Positions 8,766 through 17,055 of a stretch of 64,000 nucleotides of DNA are shown in pieces. The position numbers and the translations under genes were made by a program. A model generated the notes under the pieces. That model was given only the letters and a program-made list of their open reading frames with translations, searched no databases and had not been told where the DNA came from. The number at the start of each line of letters is the position of its first letter. Positions within the stretch are counted from its first letter, which is position 1. The stretch comes from Lapillicoccus jejuensis (lineage in GTDB: Bacteria > Actinomycetota > Actinomycetes > Actinomycetales > Dermatophilaceae): NCBI RefSeq assembly GCF_006715055.1, contig NZ_VFMN01000001.1, positions 1,488,001-1,552,000 on the forward strand. The letters are read 5' to 3'.

Positions 8766-8904
8766 CCGCGATGACCCCCGGTCCTCGGTGACGATGGGGT
8801 GGATGAGGGGGCCTGACAGGGGATTGGCGGCAGCGGGACCGCTCGTGCCACCGTTGCCCTCAACCACCCCGTCCCGTGCCGTCGCCCGATCCTTGGAGAG
8901 CCGA

Positions 8905-9657
8905 GTGCCCGACCCGTCCCGACCGGCGGTCCCGCCGGAGGAGCGCATCCCGCCCACCCCCTCGAGTGCCGTGACGGTCTTCGGGGACCGGCTCGAGGTG
9001 GCCGAGCACTACGTGGCGCTGCTGGCGACGACGGGGATCGACCACGGGCTGGTAGGCCCTCGCGAGGCGCCGCGGCTGTGGGAGCGTCACGTCCTCGGCT
9101 GCGGCGTCGTGGCCCCGCTGCTGGGGCCGTCGTCGACCCTGGCCGACATCGGCTCCGGGGCCGGTCTGCCCGGGCTGGTCCTCGCCCTGGCCCGGCCCGA
9201 CGTCACGGTGACCCTGGTCGAGCCCCTGCATCGCCGGGTGATCTGGCTCGAGCGAGCCGTGACGGAGCTGGGACTGGGCAACGTCACCGTGCACGAGGGA
9301 CGCGCCGAGAGCCTGTGGACGCACCGGACCTTCGACGTTGTCACCGCCCGCGCAGTGGCCCGGATCGGCGTGCTGGCCGGCTGGTGCCTGCCGCTCGTCG
9401 CCCCCGGGGGACGGTTGCTCGCCATCAAGGGTCGTTCGATCGAGGACGAGCTGCGCGAGGACGCCGCCGCGCTCACGGCGGCGGGGGCCGACGCGTGGCA
9501 GGTCGAGCAGCTGGGCTCCTCCGTCCTCGAGCAACCGGCCACGCTCGCGGTCCTCGAGGTCGGTGACCGGACCCCGTCTCCCGTCCCCGACCGCCGGACC
9601 CCGGCGAAGCGCCCCGGGGCGAAGCGCTCGACGTCGACACGTCGCCGTCCCCGGTGA
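8905..9657 (+). CDS. rsmG: 16S rRNA (guanine-N7) methyltransferase RsmG
   Basis: RsmG methylates a conserved guanine of the 16S rRNA 530 loop using S-adenosylmethionine. I chose GTG 8905 (VPDPSRPAVPPEERI), which follows TTGGAGAG closely and gives 250 residues. An upstream in-frame ATG at 8749 would start inside parS site 2. The SAM motif ADIGSGAGLPGLVLAL lies near residues 75-90, and the downstream VTARAV block is also typical. The last 30 residues are basic and low in complexity. The gene stands between parS pairs and upstream of parA-parB, the conserved order. Confidence 0.94.
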   Translation: MPDPSRPAVPPEERIPPTPSSAVTVFGDRLEVAEHYVALLATTGIDHGLVGPREAPRLWERHVLGCGVVAPLLGPSSTLADIGSGAGLPGLVLALARPDVTVTLVEPLHRRVIWLERAVTELGLGNVTVHEGRAESLWTHRTFDVVTARAVARIGVLAGWCLPLVAPGGRLLAIKGRSIEDELREDAAALTAAGADAWQVEQLGSSVLEQPATLAVLEVGDRTPSPVPDRRTPAKRPGAKRSTSTRRRPR

Positions 9658-9665
9658 CCGGCCGC

Positions 9666-9681
9666 TGTTTCACGTGAAACG
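9666..9681 (+). promoter_or_regulatory. parS: parS-like site 3
   Basis: TGTTTCACGTGAAACG matches the parS consensus at 15 of 16 positions. It lies 8 bp after the rsmG stop and 78 bp before the parA start. Confidence 0.88.
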
Positions 9682-9690
9682 CTGCGACGG

Positions 9691-9706
9691 CGTTTCACGT
9701 GGAACA
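9691..9706 (+). promoter_or_regulatory. parS: parS-like site 4
   Basis: CGTTTCACGTGGAACA matches the parS consensus at 14 of 16 positions and follows site 3 with a start-to-start spacing of 25 bp. It lies in the rsmG-parA gap, so ParB bound here could also influence parAB transcription. Confidence 0.83.
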
Positions 9707-9759
9707 GCCCCCACGCCGGGCTGGTCGGAGGCGACCCCGTGCTGTGATTGGATACCGCG

Positions 9760-10878
9760 GTGACTGCGAGCCCCACTCCTGCCGTCCGCCCGGGTCTCTC
9801 CCAGGAGGTCGTGGCCGGTCTCGGGTGGCCCGGTCAGAGCGACACCACCCCGGTGGGTGTCGGGTGGATGAAGGGCAGACCGGTCTCGGAGCCGAGTACC
9901 GACCACCAGCCGCCCGACGACGAGCGAGCCCGGTCCGACGACCCTGTCGCGGCCACGGTCTCCGACGAGGACGGGATCCCCGTGGTGGGTGACGACACCC
10001 CGCTCGCGCAGTCGCTGGCCACCGACACCCGTCGCCGGCTCACCCTCACGGGGACCCGCTTCCCCCGACCGGCCCGCACCCGGGTGATGACCGTCGCCAA
10101 CCAGAAGGGCGGCGTCGGCAAGACGACGACGACGGTGAACATCGCCGCCGCGCTCGCCCAGTCGGGGCTCCAGGTGCTGGTCATCGACCTCGATCCCCAG
10201 GGCAACGCGAGCACCGCCCTGGGCATCGACCACCACTCCGAGGTCCGCAGCGTCTACGACGTCCTCGTCGAGGACGTGCCGGTCGCCGACGTCGTGGCCC
10301 CCTGCCCCACGGTGCCCGGCCTGACGTGCGTCCCCGCGACGATCGACCTGGCCGGCGCCGAGATCGAGCTGGTCTCGCTCGTCGCACGGGAGCAGCGGCT
10401 CGCGCGGGCGCTCGCGACGTACCTCGAGCAGACCCCCGTCGACTACGTCCTCATCGACTGCCCGCCGAGCCTGGGCTTGCTGACGATCAACGCCTTCGTC
10501 GCCGCGAGCGAGGTCTTCATCCCCATCCAGTGCGAGTACTACGCGCTGGAGGGCCTCTCCCAGCTGCTCAAGAACATCGAGCTGGTCCGCAAGCACCTCA
10601 ACCCGGCCCTGCACGTCTCGACGATCCTCCTGACCATGTACGACGGCCGGACCCGGCTGTCCTCGCAGGTCGCGGACGAGGTGCGGGCGCACTTCCCCAA
10701 GGAGGTGCTGCCCACGTCGATCCCCCGGTCGGTGCGGGTGTCGGAGGCGCCCAGCTTCCAGGAGACGGTGATGACCTACGACCCGCTGAGCAGCGGGGCG
10801 CTGGCCTACCTCGAGGCGGCCAGCCACATCGCCGCCCGGGGCGCCGCGCAGGCCAGCACCCAGGAGGAGTCGTCGTGA
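9760..10878 (+). CDS. parA: Chromosome-partitioning ATPase ParA (Soj)
   Basis: ParA is a deviant-Walker ATPase that moves ParB-parS complexes over the nucleoid. The ORF is open from TTG 9748; I use GTG 9760, giving 372 residues, because no ribosome site supports either start clearly. The catalytic core begins near residue 105 with [19 protein letters not shown]. The Walker A' motif KGGVGKTT and the following [12 protein letters not shown] and LIDCPPSLG motifs are intact. The first 100 residues are a poorly conserved acidic extension, common in actinobacteria. It overlaps parB by 4 bp. Confidence 0.95.
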   Translation: MTASPTPAVRPGLSQEVVAGLGWPGQSDTTPVGVGWMKGRPVSEPSTDHQPPDDERARSDDPVAATVSDEDGIPVVGDDTPLAQSLATDTRRRLTLTGTRFPRPARTRVMTVANQKGGVGKTTTTVNIAAALAQSGLQVLVIDLDPQGNASTALGIDHHSEVRSVYDVLVEDVPVADVVAPCPTVPGLTCVPATIDLAGAEIELVSLVAREQRLARALATYLEQTPVDYVLIDCPPSLGLLTINAFVAASEVFIPIQCEYYALEGLSQLLKNIELVRKHLNPALHVSTILLTMYDGRTRLSSQVADEVRAHFPKEVLPTSIPRSVRVSEAPSFQETVMTYDPLSSGALAYLEAASHIAARGAAQASTQEESS

Positions 10879-12011
10879 GCGAGAAGCGTCGTGCGCTGGG
10901 CCGTGGCTTGGGGGCCCTCATCCCCAACGCCCCCGGCACCACCCCGGAAGGAGGACCTCGACCGGTCGACGTCTTCTTCCCCTCGTCGCGGCCCGTGCCC
11001 GGCGCGGCGTTCGGGGTGACCGAGGGTGGGACGTCCCCTGTCGACGCCCCTACCCCCGTCGAGAGCGCCCCCCGCGACGAGCCGGCCACGCCGGACGTGA
11101 CCGACGACGCCGAGACCCCGGAGGCGCAGCCGGTCCCGGCCGCGGCCACCGAGGGCCTGGCTCCCGTGCCCGGGGCCGAGTTCGCCGAGCTGCCCCTGGA
11201 CAGCATCCGCCCGAACCCCAAGCAGCCGCGCGCGGTGTTCGACCAGGACGACATGGACGAGCTCGTCCACTCGATCCGCGAGATCGGCGTCCTGCAACCC
11301 GTCGTGGTCCGGCGCGTCCCCGAGGGGACGCCCGACGTCCCCGAGGGCGTGCGGTTCGAGCTCATCATGGGCGAGCGGCGGTGGCGGGCCTCCCGGGAGG
11401 CGGGGCTCGACGCCGTACCGGCGATCGTCAAGGACACCCAGGACGACGCCCTCCTGCGTGACGCGCTGCTCGAGAACCTGCACCGCAGCCAGCTCAACCC
11501 CCTCGAGGAGGCGGCGGCCTACCAGCAGCTGCTCGACGACTTCGGGTGCAGCCACGAGGAGCTGGCGACCCGGATCGGTCGCTCTCGTCCGCAGATCTCC
11601 AACACCCTGCGGCTGCTGCGCCTGCCCCCCGTCGTCGCCCGCCGGGTCGCCGCCGGCGTGCTGAGCGCCGGCCACGCCCGGGCGCTGCTCGGCCTGCCCG
11701 ACGGGGCGGCCATGGAGCGGCTCGCGCAGCGGATCGTGGCCGAGGGGCTGTCCGTGCGCAGCGTCGAGGAGATCGTCTCCCTCGGTGGCGACCAGGCCGC
11801 CCCCGGACCCGTGCGCCGCGGCCCGCGGGCGGGCGCGCACCACCCCCGGCTCGACGACCTCGCCGCCCGTCTCTCCGACCGCTTCGACACCCGCGTGCAG
11901 CTGGCGCTGGGTCAGCGCAAGGGGCGTCTCACGGTCGAGTTCGCCTCGGTCGAGGACCTGCACCGCATCCTCGACGTCATGGGCCTCGCGCAGGAGGCGG
12001 CCCAGGACTGA
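10875..12011 (+). CDS. parB: Chromosome-partitioning protein ParB (Spo0J)
   Basis: ParB is a CTP-dependent DNA clamp that loads at parS and recruits condensin and ParA. The 378-residue product starts at GTG 10875 in a GTGA overlap with parA, behind AGGAGG. The N-terminus has the ParA-stimulating motif RGLGALIP. A disordered acidic segment runs to about 95, and the CTPase domain contains GERRWRAS near 165. The helix-turn-helix ([19 protein letters not shown]) is near 232-250 and the dimerisation domain occupies the last 50 residues. Its targets are the four parS-like sites at 8716-9706. Confidence 0.96.
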   Translation: MSEKRRALGRGLGALIPNAPGTTPEGGPRPVDVFFPSSRPVPGAAFGVTEGGTSPVDAPTPVESAPRDEPATPDVTDDAETPEAQPVPAAATEGLAPVPGAEFAELPLDSIRPNPKQPRAVFDQDDMDELVHSIREIGVLQPVVVRRVPEGTPDVPEGVRFELIMGERRWRASREAGLDAVPAIVKDTQDDALLRDALLENLHRSQLNPLEEAAAYQQLLDDFGCSHEELATRIGRSRPQISNTLRLLRLPPVVARRVAAGVLSAGHARALLGLPDGAAMERLAQRIVAEGLSVRSVEEIVSLGGDQAAPGPVRRGPRAGAHHPRLDDLAARLSDRFDTRVQLALGQRKGRLTVEFASVEDLHRILDVMGLAQEAAQD

Positions 12012-12055
12012 CGCGCCGGCCCCACCAGATCGCGTTACGGCGCAACGGGATCGAC

Positions 12056-12092
12056 GATCTATGCTCAGGAGATGGCTTCCTGAGCATAGATC
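12056..12092. terminator. 15-bp perfect hairpin between convergent parB and the hydroquinone-reductase-like gene
   Basis: Arms GATCTATGCTCAGGA (12056-12070) and TCCTGAGCATAGATC (12078-12092) flank a 7-nt loop. The hairpin is unusually AT-rich for this genome and contains the stop codon and last codons of the minus-strand gene (stop 12065-12067). It has no T-tract. A bidirectional terminator is the simplest reading. Confidence 0.7.
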
Positions 12093-13144
12093 AGGGCCAG
12101 GGCCGGGTCGTGCTCCGGCGGGACCTCCTCGCCGGCCCTGACCGGCCCCGGCGGGGTGCCGTCGCCGAAGGGCCGGCCGCCGAGGGCCTCCCGCCCGTGC
12201 GGGGTGGCCCACTGCTCGAGGACGGGCCCGGCCGGGACGATGCCGGTGGGGTTGATGTCGCGGTGCACCCGGTAGTAGTGCGCCTTGATGTCGTGGAAGT
12301 CGGTGGTGTCACCGAAGCCCGGCGTCTGGAACAGGTCGCGGGCGTAGGCCCAGAGCACCGGCATCTCGGTGAGCTTGGACCGGTTGCACTTGAAGTGGCC
12401 GTGGTAGACCGCGTCGAACCGGGCCAGCGTCGTGAACAGCCGCACGTCGGCCTCGGTGATCGTGTCGCCGACGAGGAAGCGGCGCGTGGTCAGCCGCTCC
12501 TCGAGCCAGTCGAGGGCGTCGAACAGGCGCCGGTACGCCGCCTCGTACGAGCTCTGCTTCCCGGCGAAGCCGCAGCGGTAGACCCCGTTGTTGACCTCGC
12601 TGTAGACGCGGGCGTTGACCTCGTCGATCTCGTCGCGCAGCGGCTCCGGGTAGAGGTCGGGGGCGCCCTCGCGGTGGTAACGCGTCCAATGCGAGCCCAG
12701 GTCGAGGGTGATCTGCGGGAAGTCGTTGGTGACGACCTGACCGGAGGGGACGTCGACGATCGCCGGCACGGTGATCCCCTTCGGGTAGTCGGGGAAGCGC
12801 GCCAGGTAGGCGTCCTGGATGCGGGGGATCCGCAGCACCGGGTCAAGGCCGTCCGGGTCGAGGTCGAAGGTCCACGACCGCTCGTCGTGGGTGGGCCCGC
12901 ACACCCCCATCGACAGGACGTCCTCGAGGCCGAGCAGACGGCGCACGATGATGGCGCGGTTGGCCCACGGGCACGCCCGGGCGACGACGAGCCGGTAGCG
13001 ACCGGGCTCGACCGGCCAACGGTCCCCGCCGTCGAGGATGCGGTCCTCGATGTAGGCGGTGTCGCGCTCGAACGAGTCCTCGACGTAGGTCCCACCCCCT
13101 CGCGCGCCGCTCGTGCCGTCCGTGGTCCCGCCGCTGCTCGCCAT
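12065..13144 (-). CDS. Glutathionyl-hydroquinone reductase-like protein (GST family, YqjG/ECM4 type)
   Basis: Family members reduce S-conjugated hydroquinones using a thioredoxin-fold catalytic cysteine. In actinobacteria, which mostly lack glutathione, the thiol may be mycothiol. The 359-residue product starts at ATG 13144 behind GAGGAC. The thioredoxin-like half carries the catalytic ACPWANRAI near residues 57-65. The C-terminal helical half has the family block EVNNGVYRCGFA near 190 and the GHFKCN region near 250. Its 3' end coincides with a strong hairpin shared with parB. The gene overlaps nothing and points away from GNAT. Family is clear, substrate is not. Confidence 0.88.
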   Translation of the reverse strand: MASSGGTTDGTSGARGGGTYVEDSFERDTAYIEDRILDGGDRWPVEPGRYRLVVARACPWANRAIIVRRLLGLEDVLSMGVCGPTHDERSWTFDLDPDGLDPVLRIPRIQDAYLARFPDYPKGITVPAIVDVPSGQVVTNDFPQITLDLGSHWTRYHREGAPDLYPEPLRDEIDEVNARVYSEVNNGVYRCGFAGKQSSYEAAYRRLFDALDWLEERLTTRRFLVGDTITEADVRLFTTLARFDAVYHGHFKCNRSKLTEMPVLWAYARDLFQTPGFGDTTDFHDIKAHYYRVHRDINPTGIVPAGPVLEQWATPHGREALGGRPFGDGTPPGPVRAGEEVPPEHDPALALIYAQEAIS

Positions 13145-13199
13145 GTCCTCACCCTGCCATCGGGGGGCGGGTTCGGCAGCAGTGCGCGATGATCGGGGG

Positions 13200-13871
13200 A
13201 TGGGACGCGAGATCCTCCCGCTCACGCTCGACCGGCTGTCGGACCTGCCGGGCGCGTGCGGCCGCTGCCTGTTCTGGGAGCTGGGCCCCGCGCAGGCCGC
13301 CCAGGTGCGCCCCGGTGACGACGCGATCGACGCCAAGGAGGGGTGGCTGACCACGGTCCTGCTGGAGTGGGGCAGCCCCGGGCGCGTCGCCTACGTCGAC
13401 GGCGTGCCCGCCGGCTGGATCGGCTTCGCCCCCGCGCACCTCGTGCCGCGCTCGGGCGCGTTCGCGACGTCGCCGGTCAGCCAGGACGCCGTCGTGCTGA
13501 CGACGGCGCACATCCTGCCCGAGCACCGCGGCACGGGACTGGGGCGCGTCCTCGTCCAGGCGGCGGCCAAGGACGGGCTGCGCCGGGGGGTCCGCGCGCT
13601 CGAGGCGTACGGCTCGACGCGGCTCACCCTGCCGGCCGCGGGCGCGGCGGGACCGGTGTGCGTGCTGCCCAGCGACTTCCTGCGCGCCGTCGGCTTCCGG
13701 ACCACCCGCGAGCACCCGACGTCCCCCCGGCTGCGGCTCGACCTGCGCACGGTCCTGCGCTGGCGCTCCGAGGTCGAGCAGGCCGTGGAACGGCTCTTCG
13801 CCCCCGTGCGCGGCCTGGGTGCCCCGGCCCCGGTCGGCGCCGCGCACCGCGACGACCCCACCGCGCTCTGA
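13200..13871 (+). CDS. GNAT family N-acetyltransferase
   Basis: It is a predicted acetyl-CoA-dependent N-acyltransferase of unknown substrate. The 223-residue product starts at ATG 13200. The acetyl-CoA-binding motif A is seen as ILPEHRGTGLGRVLVQAAAK near residues 105-123. The N-terminus contains CGRCLFWELG, a short Cys-x-x-Cys segment seen in this parB-adjacent GNAT subfamily. It is divergent from the hydroquinone-reductase-like gene by 55 bp and converges on the CwlM-like gene. An equivalent hypothetical gene occupies this place in several actinobacteria. Confidence 0.85.
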   Translation: MGREILPLTLDRLSDLPGACGRCLFWELGPAQAAQVRPGDDAIDAKEGWLTTVLLEWGSPGRVAYVDGVPAGWIGFAPAHLVPRSGAFATSPVSQDAVVLTTAHILPEHRGTGLGRVLVQAAAKDGLRRGVRALEAYGSTRLTLPAAGAAGPVCVLPSDFLRAVGFRTTREHPTSPRLRLDLRTVLRWRSEVEQAVERLFAPVRGLGAPAPVGAAHRDDPTAL

Positions 13872-13878
13872 CCCACCC

Positions 13879-13940
13879 GAATCGGATTCGGTCCGCTCGG
13901 CTCGGGTCGTGACGGGAGCCGAGCCCGGTGAATCCGATTC
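13879..13940. repeat. 62-bp palindromic repeat, copy 1
   Basis: Outer arms GAATCGGATTC (13879-13889) and GAATCCGATTC (13930-13940) are perfect inverted repeats. Inner arms GCTCGGCTC and GAGCCGAGC form a second nested stem. It lies between convergent genes, where it could act as a bidirectional terminator. The same 62-bp element occurs at 13965 and 25276. Confidence 0.85.
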
Positions 13941-13964
13941 AGGAGGGTCGGCTCGGTTTCACGT

Positions 13965-14026
13965 GAATCGGAGTCGGTCCACTCGGCTCGGGTCGTGACG
14001 GGAGCCGAGCCCGGTGAATCCGATTC
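13965..14026. repeat. 62-bp palindromic repeat, copy 2
   Basis: It is nearly identical to copy 1 (outer left arm GAATCGGAGTC, right arm GAATCCGATTC, same inner stem). A degenerate parS-like 16-mer, GGTTTCACGTGAATCG (13955-13970), overlaps its left end. Confidence 0.85.
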
Positions 14027-14041
14027 GGGTGAGTCCGGGAG

Positions 14042-15244
14042 TCAGCCGGCGGCGCGGGCGGCGTCGAGCATCCGGCGCAGCTCGCCGAGGCGCAGCAGGC
14101 CGGTCTCGGCGACGTCGTCCTCACCGAGGTAGAGGCGCTGCAGGGCGACGACCACGCCCTCGGCGATGTCGTCGCGCACGGCGGGGGACGCCAGCGCGGC
14201 CGCGTCGGCGGGGTTGCTGAGGTAGCCCACCTCGAGCCGCACCGTCGGCATGGTCGTCGCCTGGAGCAGCGTCCAGGTGCGCGCGTGCGAGCGGCAGTCG
14301 GTCAGTCCGCTGCGGGCGACCACCTCACGCTGCATGAGCTCGGCGAGCTGGTGGCCGACGGCGGACCAGGCGCCGACGCCGTCGTGGCCGTAGTAGAAGG
14401 TCGCCACGCCGTTGGCGACGCCGGACCCGGCGTGGTCGCAGTGCAGGGACAGCACGAGGTCGGCGCCGCAGTCGTTGGCGAACTGCGCGCGCTCCTCCTC
14501 CGAGCCCCCGTCCGCGGTGCCCCCGGAGCGGCTGTGCAGCACCGTGGCGCCGTGCGCGCCGAGCCGCCCCTCGATCCGGCGGGCGAGGTCGAGGACGACG
14601 TCCGCCTCGTCGAGGTGGGCGCCGTCGGGAGTGCTCCCGCGACCGCCGCCGTCCTCGCCGCCGTGCCCGGCGTCGACGACGACGACCCGGCCGGCGAGCT
14701 GGTGGCCGGAGCGTCGTACGCGCTCGGCCTCGCGCAGGACGTGCGGCGCGCCACCGCTGACGCTGCGGCGCAGGTTGTCGAGGGAGCGCAGCGTCTGCGG
14801 TCCGACGAGCCCGTCGGGCACGAGGCCGTAGCCGCGCTGGAAGGCCCGGACGGCGTCCTCGGTCTGCGGCCCGTAGACCCCGTCGACGCGGCCCGGGTCG
14901 AAGCCGAGCCCGACGAGGCGCTGCTGGAGCGTGTCGACGTCGTCGCCGCGCAGCAGGTGGCCGGGCAGGTGCCGCAGCAGCCGGTCGCCGAGCGCCCACG
15001 CAGAGGCCTCGAGCGCGCCGGCGGTCGAGCGGCCGACGACGCCGTCGACGATGAGCCCGCGGCGCTGCTGGAAGGCGCGCACGGCCCGGTCGGTCGGCTC
15101 GTCGAAGCCGTCGTCCGGGGCGGGGCCGGTGGGCGTGAGGTCGCCGGTCGCGTGCAGACGGGCGCGCAGGCGCCGTACGGCGTCCCCCGCGGCACCACGG
15201 CGGAGCACGGTCTCGCCGGCGACGGTGTCGGGCTGGTCGGTCAC
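14042..15244 (-). CDS. cwlM: CwlM-like N-acetylmuramoyl-L-alanine amidase homologue with two peptidoglycan-binding domains
   Basis: The 400-residue protein starts at GTG 15244 behind GGAGGTG. Two PG_binding_1 domains are near residues 12-75 and 100-165, and an amidase_3 domain spans about 183-375. Likely zinc and catalytic residues are visible: DAGHGGED (His near 192), a Glu in DEADVVLDLA, SLHCDHA (His near 266) and the catalytic Glu in VRLEVGYLS near 336. There is no signal peptide. In mycobacteria the orthologue next to trxA/trxB, CwlM, is a cytoplasmic, PknB-phosphorylated activator of MurA rather than a wall hydrolase. Position, lack of a signal and domain order favour that role. Hydrolase activity is not excluded. 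Confidence 0.85.
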   Translation of the reverse strand: MTDQPDTVAGETVLRRGAAGDAVRRLRARLHATGDLTPTGPAPDDGFDEPTDRAVRAFQQRRGLIVDGVVGRSTAGALEASAWALGDRLLRHLPGHLLRGDDVDTLQQRLVGLGFDPGRVDGVYGPQTEDAVRAFQRGYGLVPDGLVGPQTLRSLDNLRRSVSGGAPHVLREAERVRRSGHQLAGRVVVVDAGHGGEDGGGRGSTPDGAHLDEADVVLDLARRIEGRLGAHGATVLHSRSGGTADGGSEEERAQFANDCGADLVLSLHCDHAGSGVANGVATFYYGHDGVGAWSAVGHQLAELMQREVVARSGLTDCRSHARTWTLLQATTMPTVRLEVGYLSNPADAAALASPAVRDDIAEGVVVALQRLYLGEDDVAETGLLRLGELRRMLDAARAAG

Positions 15245-15386
15245 GGCGGGCACCTCCGCAGGGCTGGTCGGGGCTGGGTCGGGGCTGGGTCGGGCAGGGT
15301 CGAGGGCGGCTCGTGGGAGCCATCGAGGGAGCCGTCGAGGGCGGGGTCGAGGCACCCTAGCCCCCCGCACACCCTCCAGACGCCGA

Positions 15387-15413
15387 CGGCGCCGCCCGGG
15401 TTGGGCGGCGCCG
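15387..15413 (-). terminator. Hairpin after trxA
   Basis: Arms CGGCGCCGCCC (15387-15397) and GGGCGGCGCCG (15403-15413) flank a 5-nt loop 16 bp beyond the trxA stop on the minus strand. No T-tract follows, so a GC-rich actinobacterial terminator is the likely reading. Confidence 0.6.
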
Positions 15414-15428
15414 TACGGGGTGGCCGGT

Positions 15429-15758
15429 TCAGGCCAGGTAGTCCTCAAGCTCGCGCAGCAGGCGCGGCTTCGGCAGGGCGCCGACGAGGGTCTTGACGAC
15501 CTCGCCGCCGACGTAGACGTTCATCGTCGGGATGCTCGTGACGCCGTACTTCGTCGTGATCGCCGGGTTGGCGTCGGTGTCGAGCTTGTAGACCTCGATC
15601 TTGTCGGCGTGCGCGCCGGCGATCTCCTCGAGGACCGGGGCGACGGCCTTGCACGGGCCGCACCAGTCGGCCCAGAAGTCGACGAGGACGGGCTTGTCGC
15701 TCTTGAGGACGTCCGCCTCGAAGGTGGCGTCGGTCGTGTCCTTGGTGTGCTGGCCCAT
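15429..15758 (-). CDS. trxA: Thioredoxin
   Basis: Thioredoxin is a small dithiol reductase, kept reduced by the neighbouring TrxB. The 109-residue product starts at ATG 15758 (MGQHTKDTTDATFEADVL) behind GAAGGA. The active site DWCGPCKA is near residue 31-38, and the cis-Pro segment SIPTMNVY is near 75. Length is typical. It follows trxB by 73 bp and is probably co-transcribed with sigM-anti-sigma-trxB. Confidence 0.97.
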   Translation of the reverse strand: MGQHTKDTTDATFEADVLKSDKPVLVDFWADWCGPCKAVAPVLEEIAGAHADKIEVYKLDTDANPAITTKYGVTSIPTMNVYVGGEVVKTLVGALPKPRLLRELEDYLA

Positions 15759-15831
15759 GGCGGGTCCTTCCGTGCGGTGGGTGGGTCGGGGGTGGTCTTC
15801 CGGTGGCGCTGCGGGGGTCGCGGGCGAGACG

Positions 15832-16884
15832 TTACGGCCGGGCGCCGACAGGCTCCGCGGTCGGGGCCTCCTGGTCGGCCGGCGAGGCGCCGTCCGGGTG
15901 GGCGGCGTACTCCGCGTCCTCGAGCGTGGCGAGGAAGCGCTCGGCGTCGAGGGCGGCCTGGCAGCCGGAGCCGGCGGCGGTGATGGCCTGGCGGTAGGTG
16001 TGGTCGACGAGGTCGCCGCAGGCGAAGACCCCGGGGATCCGGGTCGCGGTGTCGGCGTGGCCCTCGAGCCCGGCGTCGGAGCCGGTGACGACGTACCCCT
16101 CGGGGTCGAGGTCGACGAGCTCGCGGACCAGCTCGTTGCGCGGCTCGTGGCCGATGGCGACGAAGAGGCCGGTGACGGCCAGCTCGCGCTCCTCGCCCGT
16201 GACGGTGTCGCGCAGGGTGACGCCGCTGAGCTTGGGGTCGCCGTGGATCCCGACGACCTCGGAGTTCCACGCGAAGCGGATCTTGTCGTTGCCGTGGGCA
16301 CGGGCGGCCATGATCTTCGAGGCGCGCAGCTCGTCGCGGCGGTGCACGATCGTCACCGACCGGGCGAACTTCGTGAGGAAGGTGGCCTCCTCGACGGCGG
16401 AGTCGCCGCCGCCGACCACGGCGATATCCTGGTCGCGGAAGAAGAACCCGTCGCAGGTCGCGCACCACGAGACGCCGTGGCCGGAGAGCCGCTTCTCGTC
16501 GGGCAGCCCGAGCTCGCGGTACGCCGACCCCATGGCGAGGATGACGCTGCGCGACCGGTGCACCCGGCCCTCGCCGTCGGTGACGGTCTTGATCTCGCCG
16601 GACAGGTCGACCGCGGTGACGTCGTCGGTGACGAGCTCGGCGCCGAAGCGCTCGGCCTGCGCGCGCATCTCCTCCATGAGCTGCGGGCCCATGATCCCCT
16701 CGCGGAAGCCGGGGAAGTTCTCGACCTCGGTGGTGTTCATCAGCGCGCCGCCGGCCGTCACGCTGCCCTCGAAGACGAGGGGGGCGAGGTCGGCGCGGGC
16801 GGCGTAGACGGCGGCGGTGTAGCCCGCCGGTCCGGAGCCGATGACGATGACGTTGCGGATGTCGGTGCGCACGTCGGTGCTCAC
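15832..16884 (-). CDS. trxB: Thioredoxin-disulfide reductase
   Basis: This is a FAD enzyme that transfers electrons from NADPH to thioredoxin. The 350-residue product starts at GTG 16884 ([16 protein letters not shown]) behind GGAGGAC. The FAD motif [10 protein letters not shown] is near residue 17, the redox pair SWCATCDG near 140, the NADPH motif [11 protein letters not shown] near 156, and the second FAD motif [10 protein letters not shown] near 290. The final 40 residues are an Ala/Pro/Glu-rich tail. It stands between the anti-sigma gene and trxA, as in other actinobacteria. Confidence 0.97.
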   Translation of the reverse strand: MSTDVRTDIRNVIVIGSGPAGYTAAVYAARADLAPLVFEGSVTAGGALMNTTEVENFPGFREGIMGPQLMEEMRAQAERFGAELVTDDVTAVDLSGEIKTVTDGEGRVHRSRSVILAMGSAYRELGLPDEKRLSGHGVSWCATCDGFFFRDQDIAVVGGGDSAVEEATFLTKFARSVTIVHRRDELRASKIMAARAHGNDKIRFAWNSEVVGIHGDPKLSGVTLRDTVTGEERELAVTGLFVAIGHEPRNELVRELVDLDPEGYVVTGSDAGLEGHADTATRIPGVFACGDLVDHTYRQAITAAGSGCQAALDAERFLATLEDAEYAAHPDGASPADQEAPTAEPVGARP

Positions 16885-17055
16885 GGGTACGCGTCCTCCG
16901 GTCGGGTCGATACGGGCGGCTCCCGGGGCGGGACGAGGGCCTCGTCCACCTGCCGGACCCCACATGCTGTGCGGGCGGGGAGCCGCGACCCCAAGATAGT
17001 GGTGTCGCCCAGCAGAACCATCCACGCCCCGCCGATGTTCCCCCGGGACGTGCGC

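Noticed and set aside
8749..8904. Longer RsmG starting at ATG 8749
   Set aside because: The ATG lies within a parS palindrome, and GTG 8905 has a good ribosome site; the extra residues are low in complexity.
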